DNA from: Halalkalibacter wakoensis JCM 9140
GTDB taxonomy: Bacteria > Bacillota > Bacilli > Bacillales > Bacillaceae_D
Reading direction: 5' to 3'
DNA length: 53,015 bases
Assembly (NCBI RefSeq): GCF_000513095.1
Contig: NZ_BAUT01000022.1
Coordinates: 1-53,015 of the forward strand
A program made the translations under genes and the position numbers. The notes under the pieces were generated by a model. The model did no database searches. It was not told the DNA's origin and saw only the letters and a list, made by a program, of their open reading frames with translations. Within the stretch, counting starts at the first letter, position 1. Each line of letters opens with the position of its first letter. Shown here piece by piece: positions 8,567 to 16,327 of the stretch.

Positions 8567-8595
8567 TTGACATATAGAAAAACATCCTGTAAAGT
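8567..8595 (+). promoter_or_regulatory. Sigma-A promoter of the M-box/mgtE transcript
   Basis: TTGACA at 8567-8572, a 17-nt spacer and TAAAGT at 8590-8595. The predicted start near 8602 lies just before the M-box aptamer. Confidence 0.6.
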
Positions 8596-8609
8596 CATCA
8601 ATGTAATTG

Positions 8610-8772
8610 AATACCTCGTTAGGTGAGGCTCCTGTGCTGGAGATACGCTGCTGCCCAAAAATGTCCAAAGACGCCAATGGGTCAACAGGAACCATCGACA
8701 TAAGGTGGTTTTTAATGTAGCTGGATTTTTCCTATGCCGCACAGTGCTAAAGCTCTACGAATGGAGGACGCT
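8610..8772 (+). ncRNA. M-box (ykoK leader) magnesium riboswitch
   Basis: The aptamer is recognised from its highly conserved blocks, in order: CGTTAGGTGAGGCTCCTG, GAGATACGCTGCTGCCC, AATGTCCAAAGACGCCAATGG, GGTCAACAGG, ATCGACATAAGGTGG, TTTTTAATGTAGCTGG, and CTATGCCGCACAGTGCTAAAG at the end (trimmed here). M-box RNAs bind several Mg2+ ions and turn off Mg2+ transporter genes when Mg2+ is plentiful. The gene downstream is mgtE, as expected. The expression platform ends in the terminator at 8847-8881. Confidence 0.96.
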
Positions 8773-8846
8773 AAAAAGGCTTTTTTGCTGTGTTGTTTTT
8801 GATAGTCTCTTATCAAAAAGATACTGCCTTGTTTGCATATGTGTGT

Positions 8847-8881
8847 AAAACACCTTCATTCGGTTGAAGGTGTTTTTTTAT
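8847..8881 (+). terminator. Riboswitch-controlled intrinsic terminator
   Basis: AAAACACCTTCA (8847-8858) pairs perfectly with TGAAGGTGTTTT (8864-8875) around TTCGG, then a T run. It lies about 75 nt after the aptamer and well before mgtE, as expected for transcriptional control by the M-box. Confidence 0.92.
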
Positions 8882-9048
8882 ATAGATTTTCTCCTTAGAA
8901 AAGACCTAAGTATGCCCAGATATTTGCCTGCGTGCAATTCATTTTACTTTTGTAAAAAAAGTTGAAATTGTTAAACTCTTAGGTATTTAAGGAGCATTGC
9001 ATTGGTACTGAGCGTCAATTAATGGTTACTGTTTGGGGGTGATGTGGA

Positions 9049-9162
9049 ATGGAAGTAGATGAACCAGAATCGGTATGTGTAAGCTATCAGACTAAAGAAA
9101 ATAATAGCCAATATAGGGGCCATTCCCATCCGCTTAAACAAAGTGGTTGTTTGGACTCCTAA
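9049..9162 (+). CDS. Small upstream ORF before mgtE, candidate leader peptide
   Basis: A 37-codon ORF (ATG 9049, TAA 9160-9162) between the M-box terminator and mgtE. A purine-rich GGGGG lies 9 nt before the ATG. The product begins MEVDEPES, that is, four acidic residues and a proline within the first seven positions. The rest is polar with three Cys and two His, and I recognise no domain. Its stop codon lies 2-3 nt before the mgtE ribosome binding site. CTCCT at 9156-9160, its last codons, can pair with that AGGAG at 9166-9170. A leader-peptide role is inference; the ORF may also be chance. Confidence 0.45.
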   Translation: MEVDEPESVCVSYQTKENNSQYRGHSHPLKQSGCLDS

Positions 9163-9178
9163 TGAAGGAGGATTTACC

Positions 9179-10540
9179 ATGGTGAAATTAAATGAACAAA
9201 ACCGTGAAGAGTATGAAAAATTAATTTTAGATACATTAAGAGCGGAGGATCGTGAACAATTTCGCGAAACATTTTTAGAACTACATCCAACAGATCAAGT
9301 TGATATTTTTGTGAAACTAGAGAAAGATTCTCGTTTACGAGTATACGACTATTTAACACCCGAAGATTTTTCTCATATTTTTGAAGGGTTAGAAGTTCAG
9401 GACCAAAAGAACATTTATCTTGAACTAAGTGAAGGCTACGCATCTGAAATGTTTAACAATATGTTTGCCGATGATGTTGCTGACTTTTTAGCTGAAATAA
9501 AAGACGAAAAGGCAGAAGACATCTTACTGAAAATGAATAAAGTAGAAGCTCAGGAAGTAAAAGAACTAATGTCTTATGCACCAGAAACAGCCGGTGCCAT
9601 TATGACAAAGGAATTTGTCAGCATTTCTTCGACCGAGGGAGCTGCAAATGTCATTGAAAAACTACGTAATGATGCACCAGATGCAGAGACAATCTATTAT
9701 TTATATGTCGTTGATGAGCTTGAAAAATTAGTAGGTGTGGTGTCACTACGAGATTTAATTATCGCTCCGCCGGACGAAGTAATTGAGAATATTATGAGTA
9801 CGCGTGTTGTATCGGTTCAAGATGATATGGACCAAGAAGATGTAGCCAAGCTGATTAAAAAATATGATTTCTTAGCAGCACCAGTTGTATCAAAGCAAAA
9901 TCACTTGGTAGGGATTGTGACATTTGATGACGTGATCGATATTTTAGAGGAAGAAGCGACGGAAGATTTGGGGGAAATTTCAGCAGCAAAAGGCGCAACT
10001 GATGTAAATGTTAGTGCTTTTACAGCTGCGCGCAAACGTTCACCTTGGATTATTCTCCTCATGTTCTTTGGTTTGATTACAGCTGAAGTTATCGGTCAAT
10101 TTGAAGAAACATTAGAAGCAATCGTCTTACTGGCAGCCTTTATTCCATTAATTATGGACTCAGCTGGAAACACAGGGACACAGTCTTTAGCTGTTGCGGT
10201 TCGTGGTCTTGCATTAGGTACGATCAAAAAAGGTACGATTGGAAAAATGGTAAGACGTGAATTTGGAACAGGACTCATGCTAGGTTTAATATGTATGGTT
10301 GTCTTAGCCATCACCGTAACACTTATTCATGGGCATTGGATTTTAGCTCTAATTGTTGGTTTTTCTATTTTCTGTACATTAAGTATTGCGACTGTTATTG
10401 GGGCAACTGTTCCCCTTATCATTAATAAGTTGAAACTAGATCCAGCTATTGCATCTGGACCTTTTATTACAACTGTAAACGATATTTTAGGCTTGTTAAT
10501 CTATTTCTCTATCGCTACAGCGTTACTTGATTTCTTATAA
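9179..10540 (+). CDS. mgtE: Magnesium transporter MgtE
   Basis: 453 residues from the chosen ATG. In order: an acidic helical N-domain (about 5-125), two CBS domains (about 135-250, with MTKEFVSI and NIMSTRVVSV starts), a connecting helix and five membrane helices (about 285-453). The helices contain the family motif PLIMDSAGNTGTQSLAVAVR, which lines the pore. MgtE is a Mg2+-gated Mg2+ channel of the cytoplasmic membrane. AAGGAGGA lies 7 nt before the ATG at 9179. An in-frame GTG at 9143 would lie inside the upstream small ORF and lacks a ribosome binding site. Regulation is by the M-box at 8610-8881. Confidence 0.97.
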   Translation: MVKLNEQNREEYEKLILDTLRAEDREQFRETFLELHPTDQVDIFVKLEKDSRLRVYDYLTPEDFSHIFEGLEVQDQKNIYLELSEGYASEMFNNMFADDVADFLAEIKDEKAEDILLKMNKVEAQEVKELMSYAPETAGAIMTKEFVSISSTEGAANVIEKLRNDAPDAETIYYLYVVDELEKLVGVVSLRDLIIAPPDEVIENIMSTRVVSVQDDMDQEDVAKLIKKYDFLAAPVVSKQNHLVGIVTFDDVIDILEEEATEDLGEISAAKGATDVNVSAFTAARKRSPWIILLMFFGLITAEVIGQFEETLEAIVLLAAFIPLIMDSAGNTGTQSLAVAVRGLALGTIKKGTIGKMVRREFGTGLMLGLICMVVLAITVTLIHGHWILALIVGFSIFCTLSIATVIGATVPLIINKLKLDPAIASGPFITTVNDILGLLIYFSIATALLDFL

Positions 10541-10550
10541 ACAAGCAAAG

Positions 10551-10588
10551 AGGCAATGTCAAAATGAACACTTTGACATTGCCTTTTT
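10551..10588 (+). terminator. Intrinsic terminator of mgtE
   Basis: A perfect 13-bp stem, AGGCAATGTCAAA (10551-10563) with TTTGACATTGCCT (10572-10584), and a T run. Confidence 0.95.
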
Positions 10589-10776
10589 ATTATTGGATTT
10601 TTTTGTGATTTTTGTTGCAGAAACGTTCTTTCTTCTGATGTAAGGAACAGCATGTAAACAAAAAAGAATAAGGTCGAAAAGTAATCTTATTCTTAAGTAG
10701 TAAAGCCAGGATGTGCATACAGCTGCCCTTTATTTGGAGACTCTAAAAAGAAAACATCTTTAAAGGAGTCAAAGCT

Positions 10777-11502
10777 ATGTCACTCGATGCCTTTTTAATG
10801 GGTTTTGCCTTTATTTTAATTCATCTGTTTGCAAATGAACTCATTCCTTCCAATAGAATGAATCGCCTAAAGTGGTTCTCTTTTTCAGGTGGGTTAGCTG
10901 TTTCCTACGTGTTTGTATACGTTTTGCCTACCTTACATAAGGAGCAGCTCTTAGTAAAGAAATATAGTAATCACTTAGCCATGGAGTCAGAACTTTATTT
11001 CATCGGACTTGTAGGGGTTTTGATATTTTATGGAATTCAAAAAGTCGTTAGAAAAGCGCAGCTGAAACAACAGCCACATAAAGCACGAGCTTTGTTTTGG
11101 CTACAAATTTTGTTTTTTGGTTTTTATAATATGTTGGTCGCCTATACGGTTATTTCTCATAATGTGTTAGGTATTCAAGCTGTTTTTTATGGTTTAGCCG
11201 TTGGGATGCACTTTATTGCCGTTGCTCATGATTTATGGAGAGAATATGAAGACATTTACGATAAAGTCGGACGATATGTTCTCGCACTTGGAATTGTGGC
11301 AGGGTGGATTTTAGGAATAACCGTCACGTTTTCTCCTTTAACGGAAGCCATTATATTTGCTTTCATATCAGGTGCGATGATCTTGAATGTGTTGAAATAT
11401 GAATTGCCACCTGATGATGAAGCTCATTTTGGTACATTTACAATTGGAGTTGTATCCTATACGACCATTACGATGTCGTTGAAGTTTTTCTTTCAATGGT
11501 AA
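10777..11502 (+). CDS. Integral membrane protein of unknown function
   Basis: 241 residues, with about seven hydrophobic segments spread over the whole length. The motif SGGLAVSYVFVYVLPTLHKEQ (in part) near residue 30-50 recalls uncharacterised transporter-like membrane proteins, but I see no family-defining metal-binding motif and do not assign a substrate. Later segments include GMHFIAVAHDLWREY and ELPPDDEAHFGTF. The ATG follows TTTAAAGGAGTCAAAGCT. Upstream there is a possible AT-rich hairpin (AAGAATAAG with CTTATTCTT). Monocistronic by spacing, with no link to neighbours evident. Confidence 0.75.
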   Translation: MSLDAFLMGFAFILIHLFANELIPSNRMNRLKWFSFSGGLAVSYVFVYVLPTLHKEQLLVKKYSNHLAMESELYFIGLVGVLIFYGIQKVVRKAQLKQQPHKARALFWLQILFFGFYNMLVAYTVISHNVLGIQAVFYGLAVGMHFIAVAHDLWREYEDIYDKVGRYVLALGIVAGWILGITVTFSPLTEAIIFAFISGAMILNVLKYELPPDDEAHFGTFTIGVVSYTTITMSLKFFFQW

Positions 11503-11631
11503 AAAACGTTAAAAACGTTAAGTGAATTTTAAAAAATATTAATACAGTAGACAAAAATCCCTAAAAAACGACATTTGTGATTCTGTTTCATATATAATAA
11601 AGCTATCAATTATATATGAGGAGAGGAAAAA

Positions 11632-13686
11632 ATGTCACGCAAAACAACTTTACGTAGAAAAATGCTTTTGATTTTTATTCCACTTGTTTTAGTTACAGGT
11701 GGATTGGTTTCGGCTGTTTCATACTTCATTGCTAAAAATGAATTAACATATGCACTGGAAGAAACGATGAAAAACCAAAGTGCTGAAATAGCAGAAATGA
11801 CAGAACGCAGACTTGTTGCCCATCAAAGAATAGCTGATTCTCTCTCGTCTGTGACGACTAGTTTAGGTTCAAATATTGATAAAAATGAGTATCAATCGAT
11901 TTTAGAACAGATCGTTTGGAACAATGAAGATACGTTAGGTGCCGGTGTTTGGTTTGAACCGTATCAATATGATCCACAAATTGAGTTTTTTGGTCCATAT
12001 GTATATAAAGATGGAACTAACTCCATTTTTACAGAAGCCTATGAAGATGCATCTTATAATTATCCGAGCTGGGATTGGTACGAGATGGGCTTACAATCAG
12101 ATGGAGAAGCAGTATGGACGGAGCCTTATTTTGACGAAGAATCGGACATGACCATGGTGACAACATCGGTTCCATTTTTTAACAATGGTCAAAAGATGGG
12201 GGTTGTCACTGCGGATATTGACCTTACAACATTACAAAATCATATTAGTCAAACAGATCTTGGAGGTAGTGGGTTTGTCTTTTTGTCTGGAGAAACAGGG
12301 CAATATATTGCCCATACAGTACAAGAAAAAGTAATGACCGCTTCGATGTTTGATCCTAGTGAGTTTGGTGCGAAGTTTTTAGAAGAAACATATGTACAAG
12401 GGATGATAAATGAATTCGAATATGAAGGAGAAAACCATCAAGTTTACATAAGTGAACTACCTTCAGCAAACTGGAAGGTAGGCCTTGCTGTTCCTGATCA
12501 TGTCCTTTATGCTCCTTTACAAAATCTATTAATCCAATTAACGATTGCTACTCTCATTGTAGCGGGAATTGGCTCGGTTATCATATTTGTCTTTTCGAAT
12601 CGACTTACGTATCACATTCAACAACTTAAAGATCGTATGGAACGTGTAGCAAATGGAGATTTAACGGTCAAAGCTTCCGTTGAAACGAATGATGAAATTG
12701 GATTATTAGCGATTCAGTTTAATAAGATGACAAAGGATATGAATAGTCTACTAACGTCAATGGGCAAAACCGTTTATCAATTAAGAGACTCATCTGAGCA
12801 GTTAAGTGCCACATCAGAAGAGACAATCGCTTCTAGCCAAGAAATTAATCATGCCATTCAAGAAGTTGCCGTAACAGCAACATCAATGTCTGAACAAACG
12901 AATGAGACAAGCCACAGCGTAAATGACCTAGCTTCCTCTATTGAGAGAGTATTGCAAAAAATGAATGAAATGAACAAAATGGCTTTGAAGCAAGAAAACA
13001 GTTATAAGAACGGAATGACACAGGTTAATACATTGCAAGAGAGTTCTACTCAAGCATCTACTCAGGCAGAAAAAGCAGGAATAACCGTTCAAACATTATC
13101 AACAGATGTGGATTCGATTGAATCTATAGTTGCGGCCATTCAAGGAATATCAGAGCAGACGAATTTACTTGCGCTTAATGCGAGCATTGAAGCGGCTCGT
13201 GCAGGAGAGCATGGAAAAGGATTTGCTGTCGTAGCGTCTGAAGTACGAAAGCTTGCAGAAGAAACGACAACCATGACAGATCAAATTAAACAGCAGCTAT
13301 CTTCAGTAAAAAATGGCTCAACGGATGCCGTACAATCTGTACAAGCCATGAGACAGTCCTCCGAACAGCAGTTACTGATTGTCAATGAAACAAAAGATGT
13401 GTTTGAACAATTAATGCTTGTCACAAAAGAGCTGTCACAAGTGATTTCAACTTGTTCCAATGATGTGACCATGATGAATGAGCAGAAGGAAGTCATCGTT
13501 AGGAGCTTAGAAATGATGAATGATGCCATTAGTCAAACGGCCTCTGCTAGTGAAGAAATAACAGCATCATCTGACGAACAAGTTCATGCCGTACAAAGTG
13601 TCGCAGAAGCGGCAGAAATGCTTTATGAAATGAGTGAAGATGCGAATAAAAAGGTTAGCTCATTCACCATTGAAAAAGAAGAGTAG
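11632..13686 (+). CDS. Methyl-accepting chemotaxis protein with extracellular Cache-type sensor
   Basis: 684 residues. A first membrane helix at about 12-34, an extracellular double-Cache-like sensor (about 35-290) rich in Trp, Tyr and acidic residues (WDWYEMGLQ), a second membrane helix at about 300-322, HAMP (about 323-375), then a long signalling coiled coil. The coil tip [21 protein letters not shown] (in part) is the conserved CheA/CheW-binding hairpin. It detects an unknown ligand and feeds the CheA pathway, whose genes lie at 29.5-32.4 kb. The start follows GAGGAGAGGAAAAA. It is transcribed alone. Confidence 0.95.
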   Translation: MSRKTTLRRKMLLIFIPLVLVTGGLVSAVSYFIAKNELTYALEETMKNQSAEIAEMTERRLVAHQRIADSLSSVTTSLGSNIDKNEYQSILEQIVWNNEDTLGAGVWFEPYQYDPQIEFFGPYVYKDGTNSIFTEAYEDASYNYPSWDWYEMGLQSDGEAVWTEPYFDEESDMTMVTTSVPFFNNGQKMGVVTADIDLTTLQNHISQTDLGGSGFVFLSGETGQYIAHTVQEKVMTASMFDPSEFGAKFLEETYVQGMINEFEYEGENHQVYISELPSANWKVGLAVPDHVLYAPLQNLLIQLTIATLIVAGIGSVIIFVFSNRLTYHIQQLKDRMERVANGDLTVKASVETNDEIGLLAIQFNKMTKDMNSLLTSMGKTVYQLRDSSEQLSATSEETIASSQEINHAIQEVAVTATSMSEQTNETSHSVNDLASSIERVLQKMNEMNKMALKQENSYKNGMTQVNTLQESSTQASTQAEKAGITVQTLSTDVDSIESIVAAIQGISEQTNLLALNASIEAARAGEHGKGFAVVASEVRKLAEETTTMTDQIKQQLSSVKNGSTDAVQSVQAMRQSSEQQLLIVNETKDVFEQLMLVTKELSQVISTCSNDVTMMNEQKEVIVRSLEMMNDAISQTASASEEITASSDEQVHAVQSVAEAAEMLYEMSEDANKKVSSFTIEKEE

Positions 13687-13692
13687 AAGCTT

Positions 13693-13730
13693 AAAAAAAG
13701 ATGTAAATCAATTTGGTTTACATCTTTTTT
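13693..13730 (+). terminator. Intrinsic terminator of the chemoreceptor gene
   Basis: AAAAAAGATGTAAA (13693-13706) pairs perfectly with TTTACATCTTTTTT (13717-13730) around a 10-nt loop. Confidence 0.9.
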
Positions 13731-13776
13731 GATATCAAGTAAGAGAAAACAAACATAAATTTCTTATGATCTATCC

Positions 13777-13805
13777 TTGACGAAAGTGTGGCAATCGTTC
13801 GTCAA
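13777..13805. repeat. Perfect 8-bp inverted repeat upstream of yisL
   Basis: TTGACGAA at 13777-13784 and TTCGTCAA at 13798-13805, separated by 13 bp, upstream of a TATAAT at 13831-13836. It could be an operator; no regulator is suggested by the sequence. Confidence 0.4.
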
Positions 13806-13869
13806 ATTATGATTTTTTATCCAGATCGATTATAATGAAAAAGAATGCTATTTAAAGGAGGGATACAAT

Positions 13870-14232
13870 TTGCAAACAGGTATGCAGCATGCTCACCTTG
13901 ATTCATGGTGGCTTTTAATTGTGTTATTTTTAATTACCTATTTCTTGCTAAAAGCGGGCAAGGCTAAAGGTGCAAAAATCCTACATATGATCGTTCGACT
14001 TTTTTACATCGTGATGCTTTTTTCCGGTGTGTACTTATTATCAATGTGGGGATTCCCATTAACTCACGTAATTAAAGGAATTCTTGCAATTGTATTAATT
14101 TATGCAATGGAAATGATTTTGGTTCGTACGAAAAAAGGAACACTTGGTTCGAAGGCTCCAATGTATTGGGGAATTCTCATTGTATCGCTTGTTCTAGTTT
14201 TGTTATTGGCATTTCGGATTATTTCATTCTAA
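13870..14232 (+). CDS. yisL: YisL family (UPF0344) membrane protein
   Basis: 120 residues and four hydrophobic helices. The segment KAGKAKGAKILHMIVRLFYI at about 29-48 and EMILVRTKKG near 80-90 match the Bacillus YisL family as I remember it. The function is unknown. The TTG start is chosen because AAAGGAGGG lies 7 nt upstream and no ATG gives a comparable site; an ATG five codons in is the alternative. It is convergent with hpaB and shares a terminator with it. Confidence 0.85.
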   Translation: MQTGMQHAHLDSWWLLIVLFLITYFLLKAGKAKGAKILHMIVRLFYIVMLFSGVYLLSMWGFPLTHVIKGILAIVLIYAMEMILVRTKKGTLGSKAPMYWGILIVSLVLVLLLAFRIISF

Positions 14233-14272
14233 AAAATGAGTTAGAGGACAAAGATCCTCTAACTCATTTTTT
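14231..14272. terminator. Bidirectional intrinsic terminator between yisL and hpaB
   Basis: A perfect 18-bp stem, 14231-14248 with 14255-14272, with A/T runs on both outer sides (AAAAAATGAGTTAGAGGA and its complement). The hpaB stop codon (14264-14266) lies inside the stem. Confidence 0.93.
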
Positions 14273-15724
14273 TGATGATGATTGATTGTTTTGTAGGAAT
14301 GCTTGAACGTCTGCGACAAACTTTGTTTTATCATACGATTGATACAGAGATGAAGATAGCCGAATAGGATCACCGAAAAAGTAACGCTCATATTGGGTTT
14401 GACGCGAGCCGAATGAACTCATCGTTAAATCCCATGCAAGTCGAAACAGTTGGACACGTTCTTTTGCTGGTGCGCCTTTTGCTTGTAAGTATTGGTTTAG
14501 ATCTTTGCCAATGGCTGAATCGAAGTCTTGTTCCGTTGGTAATGAAATAAATCCACTCGCGCCAAGCAAATGCAAGTACTCAACAAGTTTTGCATATTCT
14601 CTTTGGTAATAGCTAGATGCGGTCATCAATGGTTTTGGGTTAGGGACCATCGTGCCAAATTGATTGGCAAGGGCTTCTTTTTCGGCCTTATATAAAAGCG
14701 AAGACATGATCTCGTGAGTCATAATCATGTGACTTAGTTTTTCTTGCACATGCTGATATTCTGTAATTCCAATCGTTTGTGCTACACTTTCTGCCACGCC
14801 GAGGAGGAACTCCGTTTTGACAACCTGCCTGCTAACAGCTTGAAAAAGAAGCATAATATTTAAGTTTGTCTCAGTGAAAATCTTTCCTACGCCCTCTAAG
14901 TCTTTATAAAGAAAGACCCGGTCCCAAGGTACAAGCACGTGATCAAAAACAACAACGGAATCAACCTCATCAAATTGTGAAGTAAGAGGGTAATCAAAAT
15001 GGTTCACTCCCTCTTTTGCATAAGATTCACGACAAAGAAATTTCAACCCAGGTGTATTTGAAGGAATGGCAAACGCATAAACATAGGCAGGGTCAATGGC
15101 ATTTCCACCAACTGGTAAGACGAGTATTTCGTCTGTAATCCCGCCTTGAGTCGCGAGCAGACGAGCTCCATGAATAATGATTCCTTCCTCTGTTTCGTCA
15201 ATGATTTTGGCTGCAATGATATCTTCTTTATCTGAAAACTCAACATAGTTTGGTGAACGATTTACTTGTGGATTGATAAATGTATGTGTAAATGATAAAT
15301 CATGATTTCTCGCATGATCATATACATTTTTTACATTGTCGCGAAAACGCTCATCAAAAAAAGAAGCTGAAGAACCAAGGGTCATGATGGCGGTATTAAT
15401 ATAGTCGGGAGAACGTCCAATTGTCCCACCACTTTGCTTAGCCCAAAATTGTGTTGCTTCCCTTCGTTTCTGTAAGGTTTCTAAGGATGTTGGCTGTTCA
15501 AAAGCAAAATTGCTTACTTGTCGCTCCCCCTGAACTTGATGTGTTAGAAGTGATTGTAAATTTGATTCGTGTTGCAAATCATATAGGGCCGCCTTACTTT
15601 GTAAGATCCCTTTAAAAGCTGGATGTTCTGATAGCTTTCCTTTTACTTGTTGCCCATCAATCCATACATCATTGTTTAACGCATCAATGCGATCCATATA
15701 CTGCTGTCCTGTAATTATGGCCAA
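14264..15724 (-). CDS. hpaB: 4-hydroxyphenylacetate 3-monooxygenase, oxygenase component (HpaB family)
   Basis: 486 residues of the HpaB/PvcC/YoaI family of FADH2-dependent aromatic hydroxylases with an acyl-CoA dehydrogenase-like fold. Recognisable segments are TGQQYMDRIDAL at the start, THTFINPQVNRS in the N-terminal half, GARLLATQGGITDEI near the middle and VPWDRVFLYKD after it. The enzyme hydroxylates 4-hydroxyphenylacetate or a similar phenol and needs a separate flavin reductase (HpaC), which I do not see nearby. Start TTG at 15724 has AAAGGTGGG upstream. It stands alone on this strand, divergent from the GNAT gene. The substrate is inferred from family only. Confidence 0.9.
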   Translation of the reverse strand: MAIITGQQYMDRIDALNNDVWIDGQQVKGKLSEHPAFKGILQSKAALYDLQHESNLQSLLTHQVQGERQVSNFAFEQPTSLETLQKRREATQFWAKQSGGTIGRSPDYINTAIMTLGSSASFFDERFRDNVKNVYDHARNHDLSFTHTFINPQVNRSPNYVEFSDKEDIIAAKIIDETEEGIIIHGARLLATQGGITDEILVLPVGGNAIDPAYVYAFAIPSNTPGLKFLCRESYAKEGVNHFDYPLTSQFDEVDSVVVFDHVLVPWDRVFLYKDLEGVGKIFTETNLNIMLLFQAVSRQVVKTEFLLGVAESVAQTIGITEYQHVQEKLSHMIMTHEIMSSLLYKAEKEALANQFGTMVPNPKPLMTASSYYQREYAKLVEYLHLLGASGFISLPTEQDFDSAIGKDLNQYLQAKGAPAKERVQLFRLAWDLTMSSFGSRQTQYERYFFGDPIRLSSSLYQSYDKTKFVADVQAFLQNNQSSSKK

Positions 15725-15874
15725 ACGTATCCCACCTTTGTAAGGAGTTCATCATACTATATGTAGAAAAGTGGGGAAGTTGCCTAGATTATTGTCTTAA
15801 ACTTATTCTTTTTCCCGTTTCTGTTAAGATGATAAAATAAAGACACACATCTATAGAGAGGATCGAGTGAGAAA

Positions 15875-16327
15875 ATGAAATGGACGGTTAAAACATTTGA
15901 ACAATTATCCATACAAGAGCTATATGAGATCATGAGCCTCCGTGTCGAAGTGTTTGTTGTCGAACAAGAGTGTCCTTACCAAGAGTTGGATGGGAAGGAT
16001 CAAGAGGCGTATCATCTGTTAGGACGAAAAAATGGAGAGCTTGTTGCGTATAGTCGATTGTTCAAACGGGGGAAGGCTGCTAAAGATGCTTCAATTGGAC
16101 GGGTCATCGTGAAAGAGTCAGTCAGAAAAGAAGGAATTGGAAAAGCTCTCTTAACAGAGTCGATTGCTTACCTTGAAAAACAGTTACAAGAGAACGTAAT
16201 TGTTATTCATGCCCAGTTATATTTACAAGAGTTTTATCAATCATTTGGTTTCAAACCAATTTCTGATGTTTACTTATTAGATGGAATTCATCATTTAGAT
16301 ATGCGAAGGAGGGGAAGCGATGAGTGA
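15875..16327 (+). CDS. GNAT family N-acetyltransferase, ElaA-like
   Basis: 150 residues. The opening MKWTVKTFEQLSIQELYEIM, then LRVEVFVVEQECPYQELDG, is typical of the ElaA branch of GNAT acetyltransferases. The acetyl-CoA binding motif is IGRVIVKESVRKEGIGKALL. The substrate is unknown. The stop overlaps the start of the AddB-like gene (ATGAGTGA), so the three genes to 22591 probably form one operon. ATG follows GAGAGGATCGAGTGAGAAA. Confidence 0.88.
   Translation: MKWTVKTFEQLSIQELYEIMSLRVEVFVVEQECPYQELDGKDQEAYHLLGRKNGELVAYSRLFKRGKAAKDASIGRVIVKESVRKEGIGKALLTESIAYLEKQLQENVIVIHAQLYLQEFYQSFGFKPISDVYLLDGIHHLDMRRRGSDE

Noticed and set aside
9143-9178. GTG 9143 as the mgtE start
   Set aside because: It lies inside the upstream small ORF and lacks a ribosome binding site; the ATG at 9179 has AAGGAGGA and gives the usual family length.
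10777-11502. ZIP-family metal transporter assignment for the membrane protein
   Set aside because: The hydrophobic pattern is similar, but the His/Glu metal-site motifs of ZIP proteins are not seen.
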